Made by a program: the position numbers and the translations under genes. Positions 15,001 through 30,000 of a DNA stretch of 64,000 nucleotides are shown here, one piece after another (within the stretch, counting starts at the first letter, position 1; each line of letters begins with the position of its first letter). Under the pieces are notes generated by a model. That model saw only the letters and a program-made list of their open reading frames with translations, made no database searches and was not told the DNA's origin. Where the stretch lies: assembly GCF_041260155.1 (NCBI RefSeq), contig NC_091933.1:38419293-38483292 (forward strand). The letters run 5' to 3'. This DNA comes from Ptychodera flava (taxonomy: Eukaryota > Hemichordata > Enteropneusta > Ptychoderidae).

Positions 15001-18000
15001 CAATAGACCATATTGAAGATGGTTTGATCGTTAGACTTCATAATACTTTGGTCGGTGTTCAGCACAGTTCTCAACACTAGTCACAAACTTGAAATCTCAG
15101 TCCCTTTTTTTAAGGGAGACAGAATCAAAATCACATGGTTGTGATAGTCAAATTAGGTTATAATGTATTTTGCAAAACTGATATGAATATTGTCACAGCA
15201 GTATAGGTGTAAGACTTCAAGAGTGTGAATTGAACAGGGGTTAGAGGTCATAGCGACCAACGATCATCTGCAGTAAGATACACAATCACCAACAACCTTG
15301 CATTCTCCCTGGTTACAACAGGTACTTGGAGGAGCTAGGAAGACACAACTATGTGACCCCAACCAGCTACCTGGAGTTGATCGCGTCCTTCAAGACACTG
15401 CTGGGACAGAAACGAGACGAGACAATGAAGGCCAAGAGGAGGTATGAGATAGGTCTGGAAAAGCTTGCCTTCGCTGGCTCTCAAGTGGAGTCCATGCAGA
15501 AAGAATTGCAAGACCTGCAGCCACAGTTAGTAGAAACAGCTGCTGAGAATGAACGCATGATGAAGGTGGGTAATACGAAAAAAATTGTGTCTGTCAGAAA
15601 ATTTTTGCATGTCATTTTCTTTGCAGGGACACTGCCGTCAACGTAACTATCCTCAAAAAATAGTAAACATTTAATGAGAGTCTAGTTTCCATGTTCATAG
15701 TTTTTGTTCATCAGTTACCTGCTAACAAATCCGTGAACAAGACACTGATCAGTTCTGTACACAATGACTGCAGTTACAACCTGTACTCACCCAAAGTCTG
15801 TGCCCATGGTAACCAAACCATTCTGAGGGTGAAGTGATGGACGCTGATGATGAACCTATAAAAAATATTTCAGTTTATCCCAGATTGTCTGTTGTCAAAT
15901 GGCAGTCTGTTGTTATTTGTATTCAAAACACGTCAAGATTACCATCCATTATGCAGCCCTCTCACCTTCAGATTTTAGGTCCAACCTTACTACTTGCTGT
16001 GGCACAGAGAGGCCATGAAGGGGTGTAAACCTATTGACGCATAATGATATTTTCTCGGCTATCAGCTCCTTGTCTGAATTTATCCTTCATGAAATCAGGA
16101 TCAGTCATTGTCACACAACTTTCGGTCACTGGTCTTACAACTCAACAATTTTGTTTGTTTTCCCGCATATAATTGGTTTGTAGGTCATTGACAAAGAGAC
16201 AATGGAGGTGGCTGCGACCTCAGAAGTGGTGGCTAAAGAAGAGGCAGTGGCCAATGGTCAGGCTGCGGAAGCTCAAGCACTGAAGGATGAATGTGAAAGT
16301 GACCTGGCTGAGGCGATTCCAGCTTTGGAAGCTGCCCTGGCTGCTCTTGACACTCTAAAGGTTTGTGATCCTCTAGGCCTTTACCACCACTTTGCTAGTT
16401 GTGCTTGTTAAATGTCCATTGAGTGTACAGTATCGGAACACCCTACCAGTGAATACAGTCTGTTTGTACTCAGAGTCAACTAAATAGGATTTCAGCAACA
16501 CTGCCTTAAATCCTAGCAACCGGAAACTAACACGGAAAGTTATCCAAGGTTTATGGTTGTACTAAGAATACACAAACCAAGACAGCACATTTACTGACTG
16601 AAATACAGATTTGGAAAAGAAAGTCTGCTTATGAGTCCAAAAAATATTGTAAATCTTGATCAAGACTATTTCAAACCACCTGATTTCCAGTCTGCATATT
16701 AGGCCAAGAAAAATTGTAAATCTTGAGCAATCCTGTTACAAACCATTTACCACAGTCAGTCATACACACAAATAGTACAAAAAGCAAGTGCTGTGCCAAC
16801 CTTATTTCATCACCATGTAGGAGTGTATATTCTTGTCATGTCGACAAAGTTGGCATAATTTCTTTCCTTGTCTCACAGCCCGCTGATATCACCATTGTTA
16901 AGTCCATGAAAAACCCACCCAATGGTGTGAAGATAGTCATGGCTGCTATATGTGTACTGCTGGACATCAAACCAGACAAGATCAATGACCCTGCCGGCAC
17001 TGGTGGCAAGATTCTGGACTACTGGGGTCCATCGAAAAAATTGCTGGGTGACATGAATTTCCTGGCCAATCTGAAAGTGTATGACAAAGACAATATTCCA
17101 GTAAGTTGAAGATATTGATGATGATATGTCTTTCAGACATGTGTGACCAACCTAGGACTCTTGATAAAATGATGTATCCCTGTCGTCTTGATTTGATACA
17201 AGTAAAACTATTACAAAGTCAGGGGCTGTCCTGTATTTTCAAGTGCATACATGTGTTGCATGCATACCATTTGCCCAGCTTGATATTTCCTCTTGTTTAT
17301 ACATATCCTGAAAAATTTTGAAGACAAAAATATGCTTCTGTGCTTTTATCATATCAGTTACCATCCAAATTTGTAATTTCACTTTGTATCATGGATAGCT
17401 TCTATTTGAAGCAATAAATTCAGATATGAAAACAAAAGAAGGCTGGAGTACAACCACAAGACATATGTATGCGCATGAGTGTTGAAGTAGATTGTGATTT
17501 ACGTCCTTCATTAATGAGCTTTTGTACAACCCAGTTGTTTGCCGTTTCATGGCACAACCTATTTTATTTTGAAGTGGGGGGAAAAGGGCATTTCATATTG
17601 AAATGTAGGTGATAAAGTTACCGCACCAATATTAGATCTACAGGGATTTTGAGAGGAGTGAATAAATTTAGTGACGTTGCCTTTTTTCCAGGTACATGTA
17701 ATGAAGAAGATCCGTACAGAGTACATACCAAACCCGGACTTTGATCCCTCCAAGGCTGCAAAGGCCTCCTCTGCAGCAGAGGGTCTCTGTAAATGGGCCC
17801 TTGCCATGGAAGTGTACGACAGAGTAGCCAAAGTGGTTGCTCCCAAGAAGGCCAAACTGGCCGGCGCCGAGGAACAGCTAGCCAAGACCATGGCCATTCT
17901 CAACTCCAAGAGAGCCGAGCTGAAAGCCGTGCAGGACAGGCTGGCTGCGCTGCAGAAACAGTTTGCTGAGATGACGGACAAGAAGGAAAAACTAGAATTC

Positions 18001-21000
18001 CAGGTGGACCTGTGCGGAAAGAAGCTTGTGAGAGCCGAGAAGTTGATTGGTGGTCTGGGTGGAGAAAAGAGCAGGTAAAGTTGTATTCACTTGTCGTGTC
18101 TCCAAATAGCAAAGCAATCAGATGTGCCTCTTTTACAAATTCCGTATTTTAAATACTCTCAAGGATACCATGAACAATGGTGGTATGTCAAACTGACCAT
18201 TCACACTTATCATGCACTATTTTAATGCTTCCAGTGTGTTTTTTGTTCCGACACATACAGCAATCCTTGACGCACCCACTGCATACCACCAGTACGACAG
18301 TTTTACTCATTTCACATGATGATGTTGTTCGTTCGTATTTCAGATGGACTATGGCAGCAGCTAATTTACAGCACACCTATGAACATTTGATAGGTGATGT
18401 CCTGATATCGTCCGGTGTGATCGCCTACCTGGGTGCCTTCACGTCACAGTACAGACACACCATGACTGCAGATTGGAGCAACACTTGCAAGGTTAGTCTG
18501 AAGGTTTCCTTTGCAACGTGTCAGTGGTTTTTCTGTGTTTTCTCCATGAGGGCAGTATAATGGTTCCTTAGGGCTCTGCTGTGTATCACAGTGACATCAT
18601 CATGTTGTAGGAGGGTTGAAATGTTACCACTGTTTAACCTTTTGAACACCATAGTCAATTTTTGTTGCCCTTATAAAATATACCTCAGTCAATTTTTTTT
18701 TCAGATTTTTGCCAAAATTTTGATAAAAAAGTGGCCATTGAAATGTTTTGTTCATTTGGTCCAAAATTATCAAAAATATTACAGAAAAGTTCATAAAAAT
18801 TCGTTTATCTTTCTCTTTTCTGGTATATCAAGCAGTCGTAATTTGAAATTTTGAACACCAAATTATCAATCAAGTAATTTGCAAGAGAACTTTATTTGAA
18901 ATCTGCGGAATTGACAGTTTTGCAGTCAATAAGAGGGCTTTACTATCCAATGCTGGTTATGGTACTGATTTAAAAAAGTTTTTGTATGTATCCGTGTATG
19001 TCTTGGCTTGATTTCACATATAGTGAATGTTTTCCCTTGATTTTGTACAGTCAAAGGATATTCCATGCACTGCGGAATACTCCCTAAGCCAAATTCTTGG
19101 TGATCCAGTCAAGATCCGTGCCTGGAACATTGCTGGATTACCAACAGATAACTTTTCCATTGACAATGGTGTGATTGTAGCCAACTCCAGGCGATGGTGA
19201 GTACATCCACATATGTCCACAGCAAGGAACAGTTTTTGTCAACAATACAGTTCATTTGTATGGATTAAAAAAGAAATTGGACTGGAGTTATTGAAGCAAA
19301 TTTTTATGTGTGAAAGTATAGAATTTAGATTCACATTGAGTAAGAAAGATCCTGCATTTTTTCAAGCACATATACATACCAAAAAGCCAACAAATGATAT
19401 TTAATTTGTTTGGTCACCTAATATGTAACCCTTTCACCACCATGGTTTGGCCCAAACTGATTGTCACCAATGGCAAGTTTGGACCATTGGAATTAATTGG
19501 GGGTGAACAGGTCATGTCAGTCTTGAACACGCTGATTTCATCCCCTGTTGTTATGCCACAGGCCACTGATGATTGACCCTCAAGGCCAAGCCAACAAATG
19601 GACCAAGAACTCAGAGAAGGACAACACTCTCAGCGTGATCAAACTGACTGACTCAGACTACATGAGAACACTTGAGAACTGCATCACCTTTGGCAACCCA
19701 TTGCTGCTGGAGAACGTTGGCGAGGAGTTAGACCCGTCTCTAGAACCTCTCCTGTTGAAACAGACATTTAAACAAGGTAAGGGCTTTGCAAGGAGAAGAT
19801 GCCGATGTTCCGGAATGCTCCATTGTACAATTATGCCATTGTTGTATGTATTTTCATTGAAAAAATGCCACTATAGGAGCATGTCCTTATCGGTAAATAG
19901 AGTATGTGCGTATTCTAACACCGCTCGTTTCCTCTGTATGTCCAATGTACAGTGTCAGAACAGAGCATTGCACTGTTTAAAAACATCCACTTTCAGAATT
20001 CCTGGGCCACCATTTTGTTGTGTAATTATTCAATAACATGATTCAAAACCAACTGAATAGTGTTGAAGTTGATGTTTTGCATTGATAAATGTTGTAGGTA
20101 CACAATTACATTGCGATAAATACGCTCTGATGACATATTTTCCATCCCATTTTGCAGGTGGTGTTGAGTGCATAAGGCTTGGTGAGAACGTCATTGAATT
20201 TTCAAGAGATTTCAGATTCTACATCACGACCAAACTTAGAAACCCTCACTACCTGCCAGAGCTGGCCACTAAAGTGTCGCTCTTGAACTTCATGATCACC
20301 CCAGAAGGTTTAGAAGATCAGCTGCTGGGTATTGTTGTCGCCAAGGAACGGTAGGCGAAATTCCATTGTCAGAAACAGAACCTTTCTCTTTTTATTCCAG
20401 TATTTTTGTATATTTCTAGCTTTCCAGCATCCAAAGCTGCTGTCATCCTTTGATATTAGATATGTAAGACAATTGAAGTAAAAAATGTAGTGCTCATTTG
20501 CAGCTGAACACTGGACAAATTTGACTGGTTATACACTGCTTTCAGCACGCTATTTTCTCAAAAAATCTTCGAATCCGTGAAGGGGAATATGTCCTCTTTG
20601 AACTCCCCCCCCCCCCCCCAAATTATTTTTGCTCATCTGAAGATCACCAGGGCCAGTCTTACCTAGAAACGGTGGTGTGTGAGGGAACTTTCCTACAATT
20701 CATACAAATGTGACCCCATAGGACTATGTTTACTTGTAGAATTGGTCAGTCTGGTCAAATTTTCAATACCCACTAAATTACCTTATTATTTCCATAACAT
20801 CTGGCAAAGGGCAAGTTACACTTTCATACATTCTTTGTGGTGCTTGATATTTGCATAATAAATATGTTTTAAAGCATTTAAATGACTCTGCCATTCCAGA
20901 CCTGAGTTAGAAGAAGAAAGAAACGCCCTGATTGTCCAGAGTGCAACTAACAAGAGACAACTGAAAGAAATTGAGGATAAAATCCTGGAGACACTCTCCT

Positions 21001-24000
21001 CCTCCGAGGGCAACATCTTGGAAGATGAGTCAGCAATTCAGATCTTGGACTCCTCCAAAGTACTGTCAGATGAAATCTCCAAGAAGCAGAAGATAGCCGA
21101 AGAAACTGAGAAGAAGTTAGAAGAATCCCGTGCTGGATACCGTCCCATTGCTAAGCATTCTAGCGTGTTGTTCTTCTGTCTGACAGACTTACCAAACATC
21201 GACCCCATGTATCAGTATTCACTCACTTGGTTTATAAACCTCTTTGTCAGCTCAATCCATGACAGGTAGGTACAGCTGCTAGAAAATGATCTCATAGCAT
21301 ACAACTCTCACGTCTGTACAAAAATGTGTTTTTTTTGTTAATCATTAAAATGAGCTGGTTATACGACCCTCATCGAAGACAATAGATGAGTGAAATTTCG
21401 GTACGCAAGTACTCTCCATTGATAATGACTCATTGTTGATCGATCTGCATGATCAATGTTCATTAATGCACTTTACATAATTGAAGACATTTTCCAACTG
21501 GGTGTCAGATATGTTTTCAAGACCAAAAAGCAAGACTAATTTTTTAGTTTGGCCTCAGAGGTGCTGATCTAGAAATGCTTCATTACCTGAATGGCAACAA
21601 TGTAAAGTTTCATATAGGAATTTCAGATCAAAATGCTCAATAGTAACCAATTTCTTTATATTCATTGAGGTAATTCACATTTTTATGCTGTGTTATATGA
21701 TGTACTTCATTTGACTGGGATATCAATATTCATATTCAGTTCAATCCCAGAGGAGAAATTTTCTCTGAAATGTTACATTGAAGTACATGTTTTGAGTACG
21801 TCATGTAACCACTTCCACTGAGGCGTGTCTTTGTCAATGCCATATTCATTTTGTAAAATCATTTGTATAATGTAACAGTATAATCCCCTGATATTTTTTG
21901 CAGCAACAAGTCCAAGATTCTGGAGAGGAGACTGCGATACCTGTCTGACCATTTCACCTACAACCTGTACTGCAATGTATGCAGGTCTCTCTTTGAAAAG
22001 GACAAGCTTCTCTTCTCATTCATACTGTGTGCAAACATCTTGATGTAAGTAGACTGCCAAATGAACTCAGCAAAATATTCACAGAACATAAGCCACCACA
22101 TCAAGAGCCTCTACAATGATTTTTGAAATCAATGAAACCACATTACCCAGATTTCAAACAAGATACATAGATCACATTGTACCGTACATGGAAGGAATTG
22201 CATGTAGAAATGACGCTCAACCATTGTGTTCAGATACTTTATGGTTTTTTTGCATGTTGATGATGTCATGCTACTAACGCTACAATATATTTCAGGAACT
22301 TGCTGCGTAACCTATGATCCGCAGTGCCTGTTTCATGTTATAAACTGCAAATAAGCTGGTGTTACCAGTAGAGGAGCCAAAACACTGCATTATCCAATCT
22401 ATCCTTCCATTGCTAGCCTCTATCATGCCTGGACTGCTAATATGTATGTTTAAAGCCTGCTAGCATCCTGTAGCATCACAATAGACGTATCAAGTAAAGC
22501 ATATAGCTGATCTGACAACTTGTGTCCAATTTGCCCTGCTATGCTGATCGTTAGATTTCTCCGCTTTATTTTGATTACATTACATGTTTCCTTTTTCCCC
22601 CCACCTTTCACCCTTGAACATGGATGACCTTCTTCACCCTATATTATCAGGTTTTCTCAAGACAATGATCCGCAGTAAGTGCATAGAGTCACCCCGCTTT
22701 GCATATTTACCTGCATGTGCTCTAAGTAGCCTGCCTGACTGCATGCCTGCATGCTTTAGACCAAGAGATACAGGATGCCTGCTTGCTGTCCAGGCAGAAA
22801 TACTCAATCATCACTAACTTGGCTTTGAAAAAAAATCACCACTCTGCACAAAAAAAAGCAAATCAGTCACCGCAATTCAGAGCTGTCATCACTGTCTGTC
22901 TGTCTTTGCCAAATGTTGTCTCTTGCACAGTGTTTCACTCAACAGTGTCTTGCTGTCATGTGAATTCAAGATGGCACACACCAACTTCACAGTTGCACAG
23001 ACTAACAAGAATATTTTGTCAGTGTTCAACTTCTGTGTAAACTTTCCTTTATAATAACATGAAAATGCACAATTTAGACTAACAGCAAAGTATGTGGATA
23101 TAAAAAGCACCTTGTAATATTTAGTGGATTTTCCAGTCTTAGAAGACAGTCTATTATGAAATTTTCATTGTGCACCAGTTTTACGCTAAGTGGGTAAAGA
23201 CGTTTTTAGCCATGGGAAGTTCTTTCTTCAACAGTCGACCAAGTACTTACAAGGATGGCACTTCCAGCACTTTCATGAAAGAAAAACTAAACAAAATAAA
23301 AATATCAAATATCTGGTCCATGCTGCATCATGTTAACAAAATTAAAACCTGTTTGTAGTTTCATTCCATGGGATAGCTTGCACAGACGACTAGTCAATAA
23401 ATGTTAATATCTGTACTTATAAAACATTAACAGAATGCAGGTAAATAATCAAGGTTATTGCATGGCTGACGGTTAGGTTCTTGTCGTGATGTCATAAGTG
23501 GTATATAACGTGTTCTCTTTGTTTAGGATTCACACATTAATGAGTGTTGTTTGCTGTTATTTGCATGTTATTAATCAACACATCACCTTTGAGAGTCGGC
23601 AAACAGTACATTTCAAAAGACAATTTTTAAATGGAAGAGGAAGGCTTGAGATACATTCCACGCATGTGCTTAGAGTGGAGCAGTTCATTCTAGAAATGGG
23701 GGGGGGAGAGGGATGTGCAGAAATGTACTTGGTATAATTCGATTGTCGAAACACAGAGCTTGTTGGTTAAAAAAAAATTGAGTACTGTTCGTTGATGATC
23801 AAAGATGAGATACTGTGTGATAGGCTATTTAGAACCATCGAGATGAGCATTGGGAAGTGTAGCTGATTTTTTTTCTCATTGGGGTTGTTTATTCACAGGT
23901 CAAAGAAAGAAATGGAACATAATGAATTCATGTTCTTCTTGACTGGAGGTGTCGGATTGGAAAATAAACTGGAAAACCCTGACCCAAGCTGGTTGTCTGA

Positions 24001-27000
24001 TAAAGCATGGGATGAAATCTGTCGTATGAGTGACATGAAAGCATTCAAAGGTTTCAGGTAAGATTTTATGAACTGTATTCCTTGGTAGAAATACCAAGCA
24101 AGGGCAGTAACTGTAACTATTGATGATTTTCTCTTTTTTTGTTTCGTACGTCACATGCAGTTTCTTGCTCCTCTCCCCATGTTGAGATACTGTGCATTGG
24201 GTTTATCAACTCAGCCTGTACTTTGGTAGACTGCATTGTTATAATTGTAGACCAGTGAATTCTGGTGTGGACTAGAATTTCAATCTGAACCATGTCAGGG
24301 CATTTTACACTATAGATGCTATGTTTAAAAGCTGTATAGTAGGTGTTTCAACGTGCCTTGGGGTGTAGAACAAGAACTTGCAATTGAAATACAAAACAAA
24401 CAGTTAAAAAAATCATCAAAGTTACACCTACTGGCCCTTTAAACTTTTTTACCGGGTAAAATATTCCCATTATTGAGTTTTCAGCTCAGTTATCCATTAC
24501 AGTAACAAAAGAATGACACTGTAGACAGTTGCTAGAAAATTTTCAAATTTGAGGTGCTTAGAAAAAAGCACCAACAACACTGAGAGAGTTACAAAGGCAA
24601 ACTAATTCAGACATCAACATCCTAGTGATTTGGATCATGAAATCTAAACTTCTGTTTCTCTTTGCAAACTTTTATCGGCAGGGATCATTTTCAAGACAAC
24701 ATCGATGAGTGGCACACATTCTACGACAGCACAGAACCGCACAAAGAACAGCTTCCGGCGCCATGGAGTGAAAAACTACTTGACTTCCAGAAGATGATAG
24801 TCTTGAGATGTACAAGACCAGATAAGGTACAGATAATGGCCTGTCCACTTTACATTGAGGAGTTGTTATCCTTTTTGGCCATAAAACCATCATGGTATTT
24901 GTGTTTACGTTACTGTCATTTTCAAGTGAGATTACATCAGACTCTGATCACTGTTCAGATTTTTGGTTTTTTTTGTAAATTTTTCTCAAAATCTGTGTTG
25001 ATTTTCATGTTTGATATTTTCTGTCTTTGGTTCTTTCTTAGTGTTTACTTCTGCGTCAATGCACAGTCTGCTTTCAAGTATATTCTCAGTACAGCCCCAC
25101 CTCCCAGATGTACAACTATCATGAAAATGTTACAGGCATTTGTACTCTTATGATCCGAACTGCTCCCATCTATTAACTACAACTTACTCTTGATATCATT
25201 GATAATTATAGATGTGATATTTTTCCTAACACATGTGTACATTTTCCCCCTTTCAGATTGTACCTGCTGTTACAGACTTTGTCAAGGAAAAACTTGGTCA
25301 GAAATTCATTGAGCCACCGCCATTCGATCTGTCCAAGTGCTACTACGACTCCAACGCCTGTGCACCATTGATTTTCATTCTGTCGCCCGGTGCTGATCCC
25401 ATGGCCAGTCTGCTGAAATTTGCCGGGGATCAAGGTTTCAGTGGTGACAAGTTCAATGCCATCTCACTAGGACAGGGACAGGTAAAGATCACATCATAAA
25501 GATATCTGATAAATCCAAACGTACCCTTTTTTTGGTGTTTCAAATACAATTAAAAGAGCAAACCTTTTACCGTACAAATCTATTAGGAATTCACTGGTTT
25601 ATTGGACAAGGTAGAATGGCAAAACTCATAGCTCAGAGTGAGAAGTATGGTGATCCCAGATGTTGGACAAATAAATTTGCTTGACCATCAATCCATTGGA
25701 TGAATTTCATAAAGACAGGAACGACCTACACAGCTTGCTCTTATACACAGATTTGCTGCAAGCAAGACAGCTCATCTGTTTATCACTGTATTGCATTCCT
25801 CACACTAGAAATGAACTTCCAAAGCTAAGTATAGTCAGTTCTGCTCGACAATGGTAGCTCCACTCAGATTAATCTTAAGTTTTACAAATACACATCCATA
25901 AGTAAAACTGATGAGTAATGACATTATGATATTATCATATTTATCAGAAGTTCTTGACATCATTCTCTTAAATGTATTAAAATGATTTGTGTTTGTGTGC
26001 ACTCTAAAGGGACCCATAGCTGCTAAGATGATAGAGCAAGCCAGAAATGACGGAACCTGGGTGGTCCTTCAGAATTGTCACTTGGCGGTGTCCTGGATGC
26101 CAGCGATGGAAAAGATTTGCGAAGATTTTTCACCAGAGAATGTCAGCTCGGAGTTCAGACTCTGGTTAACAAGTTATCCTTCTGACAAAGTAAGATTTCA
26201 ATCGAAATCCATTGCACAGGGAAATAATTTGCTTTCATCTAGACTGGGGTGATCACTGTCCAGTACATGCTAGCAATGATGTATTGTAATTGGAGACATT
26301 TCTGTTCTTTAGCAGATACCGTGACTCATTGTGATATTGTATATTGATTGACCAGTATTGTTTCAATGCAGTAATATAGTTCAAACAGAATCAACACGAT
26401 ACAAATAAAAGTTCCTACACCATTGTGAAAAGACAAATATTCTGAACAAATAACAAAAAATATTGATTGGGGAGCCAACAGGAAAATGCATTGACTTGGT
26501 TTATAGGATGACAAGCATCAGAGAGATCACAAACCTGATGAATAATAATGCAAATGTCATCTAGCAGTGTGAAAAATAGTCATTGCCACCAGTAATTGGA
26601 TATATTTTATGTCAGTGAATTAGTCTGAACACTGTCACATACACATGAACTTTGGCAAGAACTAGCAATCAGAGAAAAAAAGAAAGGCAAGTCTTGGTAC
26701 TTGTGATGGCAAAAAACCCAATGATTAGTGTTGGTAAAAGTAACTATCCATTCATGTATCCCTTTCTCTCCGTTCAGTTCCCTGTAACAGTCTTACAGAA
26801 TGGTGTTAAGATGACCAACGAACCACCCACCGGACTGAGACAGAACATGTTACAGTCGTACTACAATGATCCAATCAGTGATCAGGAATTCTTCAGTGGC
26901 TGTCCTGACAAAGAACAGGTATGAAATGTCAGTTTCTCTGTGTTATACCCTATCAGCTAGTGTGTTATACCCTATCAGCTAGTGTGTTATACCCTATCAG

Positions 27001-30000
27001 CTAGTGTGTTATACCCTATCAGCTAGTGTGTTATACCCTATCAGCTAGTGTGTTATACCCTATCAGTTAGTGTGTTATATCCTATTGCTAGTGTGTTATA
27101 CCCTATCAGCTAGTGTGTTATACCCTATCAGCTAGTGGCAGGGTTTACTCAGAAGAATTCATTAATATGCAAGAATATAGATATGGAGTGGTCAGTCTAT
27201 GTCTTGTGTCAGTTTTATAATTTGTTGCTTCATTAAACAGGCATAGATAGGAAACCTGTAATCTTGAAGAAGAAAATCTCTTTTTATTGTTTACTATTTC
27301 CTTCGCATGATGTTGCAATAAATTTCTATTAAAAATTATATTACTATGATTTTGTGACCTGTCTCTTGATTGTATCCAACCTAGTTTCCCAGCGTTTTGG
27401 TAAGAATAAAACTGATTTAAGTGTTCCTCATAAAGGGTTTCTGATCACTGAATTAGAGATTGTGCAATTCACATGGTAACACTTCTTTGTCTGATCTGCA
27501 ACAGACCTGGGAAAAACTGCTGTTCAGTCTGTGTTTCTTCCATGCCCTGGTGCAAGAAAGAAGGAAATTTGGTCCTCTAGGATGGAATATTCCATATGGA
27601 TTCAATGAATCAGATCTCAGGATTAGTGTCCGGCAACTACAGGTAATGTTGATTGCAGGCTTGTCGATCCCCAGTTCTGGACTCTTACCCTTTTTTCTCT
27701 GATGTGCAGATCAACTCCACATGTTAGCGACTAAATGGTGGGTTGTGCTTTTCCATATCTTGCAAGGAGAAGTGACCTCATGTTGAAATGAATGCATGGA
27801 AATGTGTCGCAAATGTATTGGATCATTTGATTTGTTGTGAAAAAGCAGTAACTCAGAAAAGCCTTGAGGAGAAGAATATCAGCAAATCGTCATGTGTATT
27901 TAATCCTAACATCATTTTGAGGAAATGTTGATGTATTTGTACAGCATTCTTGGTGTTCATTTCAGTTTTCATTTCAAAAGTTCCACCCTGACGTTACTGA
28001 GTGATCTCTTTGCTGTGTCTATCTCCAGATGTTCATCAATGATTATGAACAAGTCCCCTATGACGCCATCTCCTACATGACTGGCGAGTGTAACTATGGA
28101 GGCCGTGTGACAGACGACAGGGACCGTCGTACCCTGCTGACCATCCTGAATGATTTCTACAACCCCAAGGTCATTTCAGAAGCCAAGTACAAGTTCTCAC
28201 CTAGTGGCATATATTATGCCCCGCCCAAAGGCTCCTATGAAGATTATGTAGAATTTATCAAGGTAAACACTAACAAATATGCTCATAGCGAAACACTCAA
28301 GTTGACTGCTAATTTTCATCTCATCATCTAATCTATGGGATGACTGACTGAGAACATGATAATCTTCTGAACATGATGACCATCTCAGTTGAAAATTGTT
28401 TGCTACCAAATGCAGTGAAGGCTGGTTTGTTGTCTTTCCTCCGTTATTTTTTTTGCATATTATTTTTTAGTCACAAATGAATCGGATATCAACCAAAATG
28501 TTTTTAACTTTTGATGCTGCCTTTATATGTTTATAACCTGAGATGAAGGAAAAGACCCATGTGATTACAACGTAATAAACTTTTCTTTTACTTCACTTTA
28601 TTATATCACATTTTACATATATTTTAAATTAATTTTTGGATTTCATTTGTTTTTGTCAATGATATCATTTACAATTTAGCCAGGGTAAGTGTAGAATGTC
28701 TGATCACACTCAAGAAATGTTTTATTTATTTCTCTGATTTTGTCGTCTTCCATCAGGCCATGCCTCTGATGCAGAAACCGGAAGTCTTTGGAATGCATGA
28801 TAATGTGGACATCAGCCGAGAACTCCAAGAGACAAGACAGTTATTCAACAATGTCTTGTTGACTCAAGGAAGTCGCGGTGGTGGAGCCTCCGGCAAATCT
28901 GACGACACTCTCCTAGAAATTGCAAAAGATATCCTTTCTAAGGTATGTGTACTGCTGAGATTTCAGAAATTGAAGAAGCCGTAGATTTATGAAAGACGAT
29001 CAGTTTTTACAATTGCAAGATTTATACACACTTATGTTGAGATATGGAAGTTTTTCTGTAGAGGTTGGTACTTCAGTTTCTCAATTGAAATTTGAAAATC
29101 ATCAGATATCTGTTGATCCAAGTGTGTGGACTGTGTTTTGTTCATGTTATTTACATCCAATGAAAACTGAATGTACCGTAGATACAAGCTTGCTTAATGT
29201 TTATGATAGAATGGCAATATCATAACATGAATTTTTTTTTTATTTTTGCAAGATTTGTACCATGTTCTCATTTATACCGCATATGATAGTGAATGAAGTC
29301 ATCTTTTTCTCAAGCCCAAACTTTATTACAGCCATATTATACAATGTTCAAAAGTATGTGAAAGTTGCCCTGATACTCTCAATACCTAGATCCGTAATTT
29401 GACTGAGTGCACTTTTAACGGCCCTCAACATTCTAACTTCGTTTCTTTTCTCTTTATTGTTACCATGGACAGCTTCCTAAGAACTATGACTTGGAAGCAG
29501 CTTTGGGAAAATACCCAGTGGAGTACAGTGAGAGTATGAATACTGTATTGGTGCAAGAAATGGAAAGATTCAACAGGTGAATTTTCTGTGATTGCGTTAT
29601 TCAGTTACTTTTCCAAGGATGTTCAAACAGTAGACACTTTTCTCCTCAAAGTGATCCATTTTGAGAACAGCACAAGCTACATGCTGAACCCCTGTGCACT
29701 CCCTACAAGTCACGTACTCTAGTCGCATCCAGAACCATAGCTGCAACTGGTGGATGGGAAATGTCCAGGTGGACTTGTGGTGTTATAATTTCTGGGGAGT
29801 AACTGTGCTGATACTAGCTCACATACACCTCTGCTTATGTCTCTTTGACTGAAAGGCAAATATTATTACTGTAATAACTTAACATACAGAGGAGAATCAA
29901 ACTAATTTCACAAAATGTGTCAAGTCTGTCTATCAAGGAGAATCTTTTCCAGTTCCCATTATGCGTACAGACTTGCTATAATATGGCCTCTCTGAATAGC

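Noticed and set aside
22661-22674. A possible tiny dynein exon with donor-like CAG|TAAG context inside the long intron 22045-23898.
   Set aside because: The exons on each side already join in phase (AT|G) and give the conserved order, so no exon is missing.
24827-25153. Long open frame continuing past the dynein exon that ends at 24826.
   Set aside because: It is intron read-through: a clear donor and the conserved continuation at 25257 exclude it.
26940-27136. Regular repeat array that might suggest a CRISPR.
   Set aside because: Units are directly adjacent with no spacers, and the DNA is an animal intron.
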